Below, in pieces: positions 17,871 through 25,964 of a stretch of 62,124 nt of DNA. The position numbers and the translations under genes are program-made. How positions within the stretch are numbered: position 1 is the first letter of the stretch; each line of letters starts with the position of its first letter. Below the pieces are notes generated by a model, which saw only the letters and a list, made by a program, of their open reading frames with translations, was not told the origin of the DNA and ran no database searches. Source of the stretch: Pseudomonadota bacterium (GTDB taxonomy: Bacteria; Pseudomonadota; Gammaproteobacteria; Steroidobacterales; Steroidobacteraceae); the NCBI GenBank assembly GCA_023433705.1, contig JAEYUC010000010.1, positions 1-62,124 on the forward strand. The letters are read 5' to 3'.

Positions 17871-18995
17871 CTATTGCCGTGCAAACACCACGGCCATGGG
17901 CTTGTTGACCTTCACGGGTGGGCCAACGGGCGTGAGCTCGCCGGTCTGCGGATTCACCGAGAAAACCACGACGCTGGCGCTCTCCTGGTTGCTCACGACG
18001 AGCCACTTGTTGGATGGGTCGAACGTGAAATAACGCGGCGTCTTGCCACGCGACGAGACGCGCTGCCGGAACGAGAGCTCGCCCGACTTCTCGTCGATCG
18101 CGTAAACGACGACGCTGTCCTCGCCGCGATTCGAGGCATAGAGGTACCTTCCATTGGCGTGGATCGCGATCTCGGCCGCCGTGTTCTGTCCGCTGAAATC
18201 CTCCGCGAGCGTCTTCACCGACTGGAACTGCGAGAGAGCGCCTTTCCCGCCGTCCCAGTTGAACGCCATCACCTCGTTGCCCATCTCCGCGATGGCGTAC
18301 ACCCGTTTGCCGTTGGGATGAAACACGATGTGGCGCGGGCCCATGCCGGGCGGCACCTTGACTTTCGCGCCGTCGCCGAGGGTGATCTTTCCGGTGGTTT
18401 CATCGAATTGGTAGACGACGATCTCGTCAGTGCCGAGGTCGGCCGCCAATGCATACTTGTTGGACGGGTCGGTTCGGAACCAGTGCGCATACGGCTTCGT
18501 CTGCCGCTGCGGGTGCGCGCTCGACCCCGTGTGCTCGACGAATGCGGTCTGCGCATCGAGCGAGCCGTCCTTCGCGAGCGAATACACCTCCACGTAACCG
18601 CCGCCGTAGTTCGCGTCGAGCACGTAGCGGCCGGTGCCGTCCACGCTCACGTAGCTGGGACCGCGACCCTTCGACTCCTTGTAGTTGAGGAACTTCAGCG
18701 CGCCGGTCTTGCGATCGACCTCGAATGCGCTGACGCCACCGGGCGTGCCCGAGTTGCACATGTAGAGATGTGTTCCGTCCCGCGTGATTTCGAAGTGCGC
18801 GGGAGTGGATGTCTCCGCGATCAGCCGCGGCGCGGACAACGCGCCGGTTCCGGAATCGAATTCCGCGAGGGCGATGCCCATCTTCTGCGGATCCTGGGAG
18901 GCGATGTAGAGCAGCGATTTGTTAGCCATGCTGGGCGTCGTGATTCCGGATACGGTGAGGATCGCGGCGACGAGCCGCGCGTGCGCGAGGTTCAT
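17871..18995 (-). CDS. Lactonase-type seven-bladed beta-propeller protein
   Basis: 374 residues with a signal peptide (ending near PSMAN) and repeated propeller blades of the 6-phosphogluconolactonase (YbhE) family: YIASQDPQKMGIALAEFD, THLYMCNSGTPGGVSAFEVD, YVLDANYGGGYVEVYSLAKDG cut by an extra loop, GPRHIVFHPNGKRVYAIAEM, YLYASNRGEDSVVVYAID and KWLVVSNQESASVVVF. Export argues against a simple role in the cytosolic pentose-phosphate pathway; a periplasmic lactonase or binding role is more likely. Roughly 150 bases separate it from the HPt-like gene, in which nothing else was seen. Confidence 0.85.
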   Translation of the reverse strand: MNLAHARLVAAILTVSGITTPSMANKSLLYIASQDPQKMGIALAEFDSGTGALSAPRLIAETSTPAHFEITRDGTHLYMCNSGTPGGVSAFEVDRKTGALKFLNYKESKGRGPSYVSVDGTGRYVLDANYGGGYVEVYSLAKDGSLDAQTAFVEHTGSSAHPQRQTKPYAHWFRTDPSNKYALAADLGTDEIVVYQFDETTGKITLGDGAKVKVPPGMGPRHIVFHPNGKRVYAIAEMGNEVMAFNWDGGKGALSQFQSVKTLAEDFSGQNTAAEIAIHANGRYLYASNRGEDSVVVYAIDEKSGELSFRQRVSSRGKTPRYFTFDPSNKWLVVSNQESASVVVFSVNPQTGELTPVGPPVKVNKPMAVVFARQ

Positions 18996-19068
18996 TCAGG
19001 CGAGATTCCATGATGGTGAGAGGCGCCCGGTTCCCGCCGGGGTGGGCGCAAGGATGCCACAGCCGGCT

Positions 19069-20838
19069 TCAATCCTCGCTGCCGCGCGCGAACTTGTTGC
19101 GGACGATCCAGTAGAAAGTCGTGAGCATCATGCCGAGCCCCAGACAGACGGCGCCGAGTTCGATCAGTCCGGCGGGGTCGATCAGGCCGCTTCCCGAGGG
19201 AAGCATCGCCAGGACCAGCGCCCCCATGAATATTCCCCACCATGCGAGAGTCAGTCCCGTGTGCGAGGTCTTCCGATCGACTGGCACGCAGCGTCGAAGG
19301 AATGCACAGGCGACGATCGCCATGACCAGTGTCGGCGCCCACTGCTGCTGATCCTCGATCGAGACGACGGTATATATGAGAGCAAATCCGAGGATGCCAC
19401 CCGCGTAACACACGACGTGCTGCATTCGCGGCGAAAGACTGTTCGAAAACAGCAGGAGCTGCTTCTCGCGGGCAACGCCGCTCGCCGCCAGTGCGCAGCC
19501 GCTGGTGATGATCAGCGGCCAGCCGAGCTGCTCCTGCATTTGCCATGCGATCGCGCCGAACCACAGGCCGGCGGGTGCGTTGTACCAGGCCACGCGCACG
19601 AACCGCGAATTGAATGCGCGGATGCGTCCCTCATCGAAGATTTTCCCGAGCGGGCCGGCGGCGATACACGCCCAGAAGAACGTCAGGATCGCCAACGCCG
19701 CGATCGTCCACGCTATCCACGAAAGGTCGCGCAGCCAGAAGCCGAGCGCGAGCAGCGTCAGGTATTCGGCGAACCATCCGGTCTCGATCTTGTAAGGCAG
19801 GCCCCCAGGCCAGCGGCGCTGCAGATGGATGATAGGCCACTCGATCGCATAGACGCGCAGCGCTCCACACAGCGCCAGCGCGCCTGCAACGCCGGCGACG
19901 TACCACTCGATGAATCCCTGCCGGCCGAAGTGGGCGTAGAGCGCGAGGCCCGCGAACACGCTGACCATCGCGCCGAGCAGCATCGCCATGGGCGACACGC
20001 GCGGCCGCGTCACGAAACGCCGCCACCATGCGAGGTTTTCCTCGTTCAGCGAATTCAGCAGGTCGGGATGGTGGAGATCGAGCCGTTCGATCAGTTCGAC
20101 TTCCGGAATATTGTCGAGGTTGAACAGGTAGGCGGAGAACCACCGCTCGGTGGTCAGGCCTGGATGATGGAGGCGTGCCCACGCGCGGCTGCGGGAGGTC
20201 GCGCTGCCTGCGTGCAGTTCGTCGAGAAAACGCACGTCGACGAGTCGTTCGACGACCCGGCGTGCTTCGGGCACGAGCGTGCGTTCGTCCCGGCGATTCA
20301 CCCAGTCGAGTCGATCCGCCGCACGCCCGAGCAGGTGATTCGAACGCGGCGCGGAGCTGTCGAGCAGCGCCGCCAATTGCGGCTCGATGCGCAGCAGGAG
20401 ATCGAGGCGTTCCAGGTGCGCGGGACTCAGCAGCCTTTCGAGACACTGCACCGACGCGTCGGGGTCGAGTTCCTTGCGGCCCTGTAGTTCGAACGCGAGC
20501 GCGGACAACGCGTCGTCGACCGCGCTCGAGAGAGGATCCGCCGGGGCCGCGTCCGCATCGACCACGGGTACGGTTGCAGTCGCGGGTGCGGCGGCCGCGG
20601 GCGTTTCGACGCTTGCCTCCGCGCCGGGCGCGGCAGCTTCGCCGGGGACCGTGGCCTCGGGCACATGCTGCGAGCACGCGCGCGCCCATTCATACGCAAA
20701 GCGCAGCCGCTGGAATCCCTCGGGATCGTCCTCCGGGTGCGTGACCTTGAGTCGCGCCGCGTACGCGCGGCGGATCAGCGCCACATCGCACGTCGCTTCG
20801 ATGCCGAGCACCGCCCACGGATCGATCAACTGGTTCAC
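19069..20838 (-). CDS. Membrane J-domain protein, partner of HscC
   Basis: 589 residues. An N-terminal J-like domain (about 5-55) reads DPWAVLGIEATCDVALIRRA, then HPEDDPEGFQRLRFAYEWA; the canonical HPD tripeptide is HPE. An Ala/Pro-rich linker and a soluble helical region follow, then about eight hydrophobic segments in the C-terminal half (for example MAMLLGAMVSVFAGLALY and LIELGAVCLGLGMMLTTFYW). The GTG start overlaps the stop of the Hsp70 gene upstream (GTGA), so translation is probably coupled. The pairing matches E. coli, where HscC works with J-proteins such as DjlB/DjlC. It likely recruits HscC to the inner membrane. Confidence 0.85.
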   Translation of the reverse strand: MNQLIDPWAVLGIEATCDVALIRRAYAARLKVTHPEDDPEGFQRLRFAYEWARACSQHVPEATVPGEAAAPGAEASVETPAAAAPATATVPVVDADAAPADPLSSAVDDALSALAFELQGRKELDPDASVQCLERLLSPAHLERLDLLLRIEPQLAALLDSSAPRSNHLLGRAADRLDWVNRRDERTLVPEARRVVERLVDVRFLDELHAGSATSRSRAWARLHHPGLTTERWFSAYLFNLDNIPEVELIERLDLHHPDLLNSLNEENLAWWRRFVTRPRVSPMAMLLGAMVSVFAGLALYAHFGRQGFIEWYVAGVAGALALCGALRVYAIEWPIIHLQRRWPGGLPYKIETGWFAEYLTLLALGFWLRDLSWIAWTIAALAILTFFWACIAAGPLGKIFDEGRIRAFNSRFVRVAWYNAPAGLWFGAIAWQMQEQLGWPLIITSGCALAASGVAREKQLLLFSNSLSPRMQHVVCYAGGILGFALIYTVVSIEDQQQWAPTLVMAIVACAFLRRCVPVDRKTSHTGLTLAWWGIFMGALVLAMLPSGSGLIDPAGLIELGAVCLGLGMMLTTFYWIVRNKFARGSED

Positions 20839-22544
20839 AGGAAGGTTTCGCCTTCGATCGAATCGAGCGTGCTCGTGATCTGCGCGCGCGCCGCCTCGAT
20901 CGCGCGCGGATCCTGCGCCTCGATCACGGCCGAGAAGCGCGATATGAGCTGCGCGATGATCTGGCGGCGGTCGCCGAGCGCATCCTCGTAACAACGTTCC
21001 GCGCGCGCCATCACCGCGCGATTCGCATCCTGGTCGCGCGGATGCACCTTGAGCTTCGCGAGCTCCTCGCGGCGCTGCGCGAGCTTCGTGTCGTCCATCG
21101 GCGCTTCGCTGTCCATGATGACGAGCTGCCGGCGCTCGTTGGTTTCAGGGACGTGCACGTCCACTTCGAGCAGGCCGTTGATGTCGTACGTGAAGCGGCA
21201 GAGGATGTTCACTTCGTTCGCCCGTCCCTTGGGAACGGGAATCTGGATCTTTCCGAGCTCGATGTTGTCGCGGCAGTTCGGCGATTCGCCCTGGTAGACC
21301 TTGAACTCGACGAGGTTCTGCAGCGCGTCGAGCGCCGAAAACGCCTGCTCGCGGCTCGCGGGGATCACGGTGTTGCGCTCGATGATCGGCGCGAAGATTC
21401 CGCTGCGCACCGCGCCGTTCGGCAGGCGTTCTCCGGTGTCCACGCCGAGCGTGTAGGGACACACATCGGTCAGCACCACTTCTTTCAGCGCGGAGTCGCG
21501 CGCCTTGAGACCGGCCTGCACCGCGGCGCCGAGCGCGACCGCCTCGTCGGGGTTCACGTGCGCGGCCGGGAAGCGGCCGAACATCTTGGTCACCGCGCGC
21601 CGCACGATGGGCATGCGCGTCGCGCCGCCCACGAGCACGATCTCCGCGAGGCTGTCCGCGGGGATGCGCGAATCGCGCAGCGCGCGCAACACGGGCTCGC
21701 GCATCCGCGCGAGCAGCGGTTCGGCGGCGCTCGCGAATTCCTCGTCGGTGACTTCGAGATCGACCGCATCCCCGTCGATCCGGACGGACATCTGCGCGGA
21801 ATCCTCGGTAGATAGTCTGCGGCGGCAACGTTCCGCCTGGTCGCGCGCCTTCTGGTAGAGCTTCTCGTCGGCGTTCTTGCTTGCGCCCAGGCCCTTGTCG
21901 CGGATACGCGCGAAGAGCTTGTCGATCAGTACTTCGTTGAAGTCCTCGCCACCGAGATGATTGTCGCCGGTGCTCGCGCGCACCTCGATGACACCCTCGA
22001 ACAGCTCGAGCACCGACACGTCGAACGTGCCGCCGCCGAGATCGAATACGAGAAAACGCGTGTCCGCGCCTTTCTGGTGTATGCCGTACGCGAGCGCGGC
22101 CGCGGTCGGCTCGTTGAGCAGGCGCTCGACGTTGAGTCCCGCGAGTTGGCCCGCCCGCCGCGTGGCCTGCCGCTGCTTGTCGTTGAAGTAGGCGGGCACG
22201 GTGATCACCGCGTCCGTGACCGGCTCGCCGAGGAATGTTTCCGCGTCGACCTTCAGGCTGCGCAGCACCAGGGCCGATAGCTCCTCCGGCAGCAACGCCT
22301 TCTTGCCGAGGTTCGTGAGGCGTTTGCTGCCCATGTAGCGCTTGAACGCCGTCGCGGTCAGATGCGGATGACTGACCTGCCGCTCGCGAGCGGCGAGCCC
22401 GACGAGTAATTCTCCATCGTCGCCGAGACTCACCGCCGAGGGTGTGAGCACCGAGCCGAGGCTGTTCGGAATGAGCTCCGCACGCCCGTCGCGCCACACG
22501 CCCACCGCGCTGTTGGTGGTGCCCAGATCGATTCCGATGATCAT
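20835..22544 (-). CDS. hscC: Hsp70 family chaperone HscC
   Basis: 569-residue ATP-driven chaperone, shorter than DnaK. The ATPase domain shows GIDLGTTNSAVGVW at the N-terminus, VITVPAYFNDKQRQATRRAG, LLNEPTAAALAYG, FDLGGGTFDVSVLE and VLVGGATRMPIVR. The substrate domain starts near LTDVCPYTLGVDTG and includes PIIERNTVIPASREQAFSAL; the C-terminal lid is short. The order and sequence features fit HscC rather than DnaK or HscA. The ATG at 22542-22544 directly precedes IIGIDLGTTN. The downstream J-protein overlaps it by four bases. Divergent from the S9 peptidase gene. Confidence 0.9.
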   Translation of the reverse strand: MIIGIDLGTTNSAVGVWRDGRAELIPNSLGSVLTPSAVSLGDDGELLVGLAARERQVSHPHLTATAFKRYMGSKRLTNLGKKALLPEELSALVLRSLKVDAETFLGEPVTDAVITVPAYFNDKQRQATRRAGQLAGLNVERLLNEPTAAALAYGIHQKGADTRFLVFDLGGGTFDVSVLELFEGVIEVRASTGDNHLGGEDFNEVLIDKLFARIRDKGLGASKNADEKLYQKARDQAERCRRRLSTEDSAQMSVRIDGDAVDLEVTDEEFASAAEPLLARMREPVLRALRDSRIPADSLAEIVLVGGATRMPIVRRAVTKMFGRFPAAHVNPDEAVALGAAVQAGLKARDSALKEVVLTDVCPYTLGVDTGERLPNGAVRSGIFAPIIERNTVIPASREQAFSALDALQNLVEFKVYQGESPNCRDNIELGKIQIPVPKGRANEVNILCRFTYDINGLLEVDVHVPETNERRQLVIMDSEAPMDDTKLAQRREELAKLKVHPRDQDANRAVMARAERCYEDALGDRRQIIAQLISRFSAVIEAQDPRAIEAARAQITSTLDSIEGETFL

Positions 22545-22744
22545 GCCGGGATCGCGTCCTCTTGTTCTTGTGTCTTGTGCCGCGCGAGCGCCGAACCTGA
22601 CATAGACCCGTCGACGGGGCAACGCCTTGGCGACAGAACGGGTCAGGTCCCCGCGTAATTGGTTCCGTTCGTGCCACCGGGACCGGTTCTCTATATAGAA
22701 TGCGGCTCATCGGAACTTCGGCCGGGCCCGCCCGGAAAATCAAC

Positions 22745-24775
22745 ATGAAAAAGATTCTCGTCGGGGGCCTCGCGGCCGCCATTGCTTTCGGTACTTTCGG
22801 TTGCGCGCAGAAGAAGCCCGTCGATGCCGCCAGTGCGGTCTCGAGCGCCCCGCTGATCCCGCGCTCCGCGCTGTTCGGCAATCCGGAAAAGACGCAGGGC
22901 CGTATTTCGCCGGATGGCAAATACATCTCGTTCATCGCGCCGCGCGACGGCGTGCTCAACGTCTGGGTGGCCGAGCGCGGCAAGCTCGACGAGGCGAAGC
23001 CCATCACGAACGACCAGAAGCGCGGCATCCGCCAGCACCTGTGGGCGTTCGACGGCAAACACGTGTTGTTTCGCCAGGATGAGGGCGGCGACGAGAACTG
23101 GCGCGTCTACTCCGTGGACGTGACCACCGGCGAGCAGAAGGACCTGACTCCCCTCAAAGGTGTGCGCGCGGAGATCGTCGATCTTTCGTGGAAGCGCCCC
23201 GGCGTCGTCGCCGTCGCGCTCAACGACCGCGTGCCCGAGTGGCACGATCTCTACGAGATCGAGATCGCGACCGGCAAGCGCACGCTGGTCGAGAAGAACG
23301 ACCAGGAGTTCGCGCAGTACTACCTCGATTTCGACATGAAACCGAAGCTCGCGCAGAAGAACGATGCCGAGGGTTCGGAAATTTTCCGCCGCGTCGGCAA
23401 GAAGTGGGTGAGCCTGCTCAAGATTCCCGCGTCCGACACGATCACCTCCGGCGTGATTGCCGTGGACGAGAGCGGCAAGACCGCGCTGGTGCAGACCTCC
23501 GTCGGGCGCGACAAGGCCGCGCTCGAACGCGTCGACCTCGAAACCGGCAAGGCGACGCTGGTCGGCTCGAGCGAAAAGGCGGACGTCGAACAGATCTGGC
23601 TGCATCCGAAGACTCTCCAGGTGCAGGGATTCATCGTCGATTACCTCAAGCCCGAGATCGTCGTGCTGGATCCGGCGGTTCAGAAGGACGTCGATTTCCT
23701 GACGAAGGAGCTCGGCGACGGCTTCAGGGTCGCGAACCGCACGCTCGACGATTCGGTCTGGACGATCGCGGTTGACGAGGCGACCAAGCCGGCGTCCACC
23801 TGGCTGTACGACCGCCAGGCCGGCACGGTGACGAAGCTCTTCGACCAGCGCCCGGCGCTCGCGAGCTCGCCGCTCGTGCCGATGCAGGCCGTGGAGATCA
23901 AGGCCCGCGACGGCCTGACCCTCGTGTCCTATCTATCGCTGCCGCCCGGCTCGGACAAGAACAACGACGGAGTGCCGGATGCGCCGGTGCCGCTCGTCCT
24001 CAACGTGCACGGCGGTCCGTGGGCGCGCGACACGTACGGCTTCGACAACGAGCATCAGTGGCTCGCGAACCGCGGCTACGCCGCGCTCTCGGTGAACTAC
24101 CGCGGCTCGACCGGCTTCGGCAAGGAATTCGTGAACGCGTCCAACAAGGAGTGGGCCGGCAAGATGCACGATGACCTCATCGATGCCGTCAATTGGGCGG
24201 TGAACAGGAAGGTCACGACCGCCGACAAGGTGGCTATCTACGGCGGTTCGTACGGCGGCTACGCGACGCTCGTCGGCCTGACTTTCACGCCCGACACGTT
24301 CGCGTGCGGCGTCGACATCGTCGGCCCGTCGAATCTCGACACGCTGCTCTCGTCGATCCCGCCGTACTGGAAGGCGTTCTACGAAGAGTTCGCCTCGCGC
24401 GTCGGCGACCCGCGCACGGAAGAGGGCAAGGCGCTGCTGCACGAACGCTCACCGCTCACGCACGTCGCGAAGATCAAGAAGCCGCTGCTGATCGCGCAGG
24501 GCGCGAACGACCCGCGCGTGAAGCAGGCGGAGTCGGACCAGATCGTGAAGGCGATGAAAGAGAAGAACATCCCGGTGACCTACGTGTTGTACCCGGATGA
24601 AGGCCACGGCTTCGCGCGGCCGATGAACCGCACGTCGTTCTATGCGATCGCGGAAGGATTCCTGAGCCAATGCCTCGGCGGCCGCTACGAACCCGCCGGC
24701 AAGGATTTCGAAGGCTCGACGCACCAGGTTCTCGAGGGGGCGCAGTACGTTTCAGGGCTGGAAGCCCCGAAGTAA
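22745..24775 (+). CDS. S9 family peptidase (prolyl oligopeptidase), lipoprotein
   Basis: 676 residues. The signal peptide with lipobox TFGC makes it an envelope lipoprotein (MKKILVGG...GTFGCAQKK). Residues about 50-390 form a beta-propeller, and the C-terminal third is an alpha/beta-hydrolase peptidase: nucleophile in IYGGSYGGYATL, Asp in AQGANDPRVKQ, His in YPDEGHGF, with oxyanion-loop region VLNVHGGPWARD. It is expected to cleave short peptides or dipeptides, possibly after proline. The ATG at 22745 is taken for the signal peptide. The TAA stop falls at the edge of a palindrome. A TATATA sequence at about 22692 could be a -10 element but I found no convincing -35. Confidence 0.93.
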   Translation: MKKILVGGLAAAIAFGTFGCAQKKPVDAASAVSSAPLIPRSALFGNPEKTQGRISPDGKYISFIAPRDGVLNVWVAERGKLDEAKPITNDQKRGIRQHLWAFDGKHVLFRQDEGGDENWRVYSVDVTTGEQKDLTPLKGVRAEIVDLSWKRPGVVAVALNDRVPEWHDLYEIEIATGKRTLVEKNDQEFAQYYLDFDMKPKLAQKNDAEGSEIFRRVGKKWVSLLKIPASDTITSGVIAVDESGKTALVQTSVGRDKAALERVDLETGKATLVGSSEKADVEQIWLHPKTLQVQGFIVDYLKPEIVVLDPAVQKDVDFLTKELGDGFRVANRTLDDSVWTIAVDEATKPASTWLYDRQAGTVTKLFDQRPALASSPLVPMQAVEIKARDGLTLVSYLSLPPGSDKNNDGVPDAPVPLVLNVHGGPWARDTYGFDNEHQWLANRGYAALSVNYRGSTGFGKEFVNASNKEWAGKMHDDLIDAVNWAVNRKVTTADKVAIYGGSYGGYATLVGLTFTPDTFACGVDIVGPSNLDTLLSSIPPYWKAFYEEFASRVGDPRTEEGKALLHERSPLTHVAKIKKPLLIAQGANDPRVKQAESDQIVKAMKEKNIPVTYVLYPDEGHGFARPMNRTSFYAIAEGFLSQCLGGRYEPAGKDFEGSTHQVLEGAQYVSGLEAPK

Positions 24776-24854
24776 GGGGGCAGCCCCCTTTTGCTGGCAA
24801 AAGGGGTCGTGCTGGAACGTCGGAGGTGGACAGACTCGAAGTCTGTCCCCTTTT
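24774..24854. repeat. Compound palindromic element after the S9 peptidase gene
   Basis: Starts with AAGGGGGCAGCCCCCTT (24774-24790), which overlaps the TAA stop. A second segment follows with outer arms AAAAGGGG/CCCCTTTT (24799-24806 and 24847-24854) and an inner 9-bp hairpin GGACAGACT-CGA-AGTCTGTCC (24828-24848). TTGCTGGCAAAAGGGG inside it recurs near 7196 and in part near 33064. Likely REP-like element that can also act as terminator. Confidence 0.75.
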
Positions 24855-24906
24855 CGCATGACTCGGTCGCGCCGCTACGTCTAAGCGATTTTGGGCGGAG
24901 CGCCCC

Positions 24907-25836
24907 ATGCATTTGCACGTCCGCGCACGGGCGTTCGTGATCTTTGCCGCCTTGTGCGGCGCCCAGGCCGCGCGCGCCGATCCCGAAGACATCTCTTTCG
25001 TCGCGGAGCATCTGCCCGAAGTCGCGATGGACAACCGTTACGCGACGCTGCCGCTGCTTTCCGACAGCGAAGCGCGCACGCGTACGATCTTCGGACTCGG
25101 CTATACGACGATGAGCAGTCAGACGCTCGCGCTCGACGGTCCGATGCTCTCGCTCGGCGTGTCCTGGCCCCGCGGCCGATGGCGCCTTACGGGTTTCGCA
25201 TTTCGCGACCACTTCTCGCTCACCAGCGGCATCGAACATCGCCCGCTGAACCTCGAGTTCACGACCACCCCGCTGGCGTTGCCCGCGGCCGCGGAATTCG
25301 CCGGCCTGGATGGCTCCATGAGCGACACCGGACTCGGCATCGCGATATCACGGCATCAGGAGCGATCCTGGATAGGTGCGTTCGACTGGTCTGCCGGGCT
25401 GCTGTGGCAGACGGTGAAGCTAAGTGATTACACGCTCGACTACCGCGTGCTGGACGGCCCCGATGCCGGCGCCACGGGAACCATCAGCTTCGACTCCACT
25501 TACAACCACTTCGCGCCTTTCGCGGAGATCGGAAAATCCTGGTCGACCGGCCTGTGGCGCCTGACGCCCCGCGCAACGATAGCCTGGCCTTTGCCGCGCC
25601 GCGGCGTGGCCGGCCGAATCACCGGTCCCGGCTTCGATCTCGCGGGCAACACCGAGACGAACGGTGGAGACAAGCATTTCGGCGATCCGTCCGTGACCTT
25701 GGGCTGCGGTGTCACCTATCTACCCTGGAGCGTCACCTTCGACCTCGGCACCGCGATCACCCAGGCGGTGCTCGAGCCCGAGATCCACAAGGGAATCGAG
25801 CGGAATCTCGTGCTGCAGGTGTGGTGGAGGCATTGA
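24907..25836 (+). CDS. Exported beta-barrel-like hypothetical protein
   Basis: 309 residues with a signal peptide ending AQAARA. The mature part alternates polar and hydrophobic residues and is rich in Trp/Tyr/Phe (GPMLSLGVSWPRGRWRLTGFAFRD, GIERNLVLQVWWRH), as in autotransporter-like or other outer-membrane barrels, and ends with aromatic residues followed by His. No family was recognised with certainty. It lies 128 bases before the GH115 gene in the same direction and could share its transcript, but a functional link is only suggested by position. Confidence 0.7.
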   Translation: MHLHVRARAFVIFAALCGAQAARADPEDISFVAEHLPEVAMDNRYATLPLLSDSEARTRTIFGLGYTTMSSQTLALDGPMLSLGVSWPRGRWRLTGFAFRDHFSLTSGIEHRPLNLEFTTTPLALPAAAEFAGLDGSMSDTGLGIAISRHQERSWIGAFDWSAGLLWQTVKLSDYTLDYRVLDGPDAGATGTISFDSTYNHFAPFAEIGKSWSTGLWRLTPRATIAWPLPRRGVAGRITGPGFDLAGNTETNGGDKHFGDPSVTLGCGVTYLPWSVTFDLGTAITQAVLEPEIHKGIERNLVLQVWWRH

Positions 25837-25964
25837 ACCGGCCCGCCGAATCGAAGTCCGGAGGAGGTGGAATTCAAGTATTGTCGGCCCGGTTCGGACT
25901 CCGTCCATCCCGCTCGTGATATGGTCGCTCGCTCTCGATGCCTCGCTGACTCGGAGAGCTGTTG

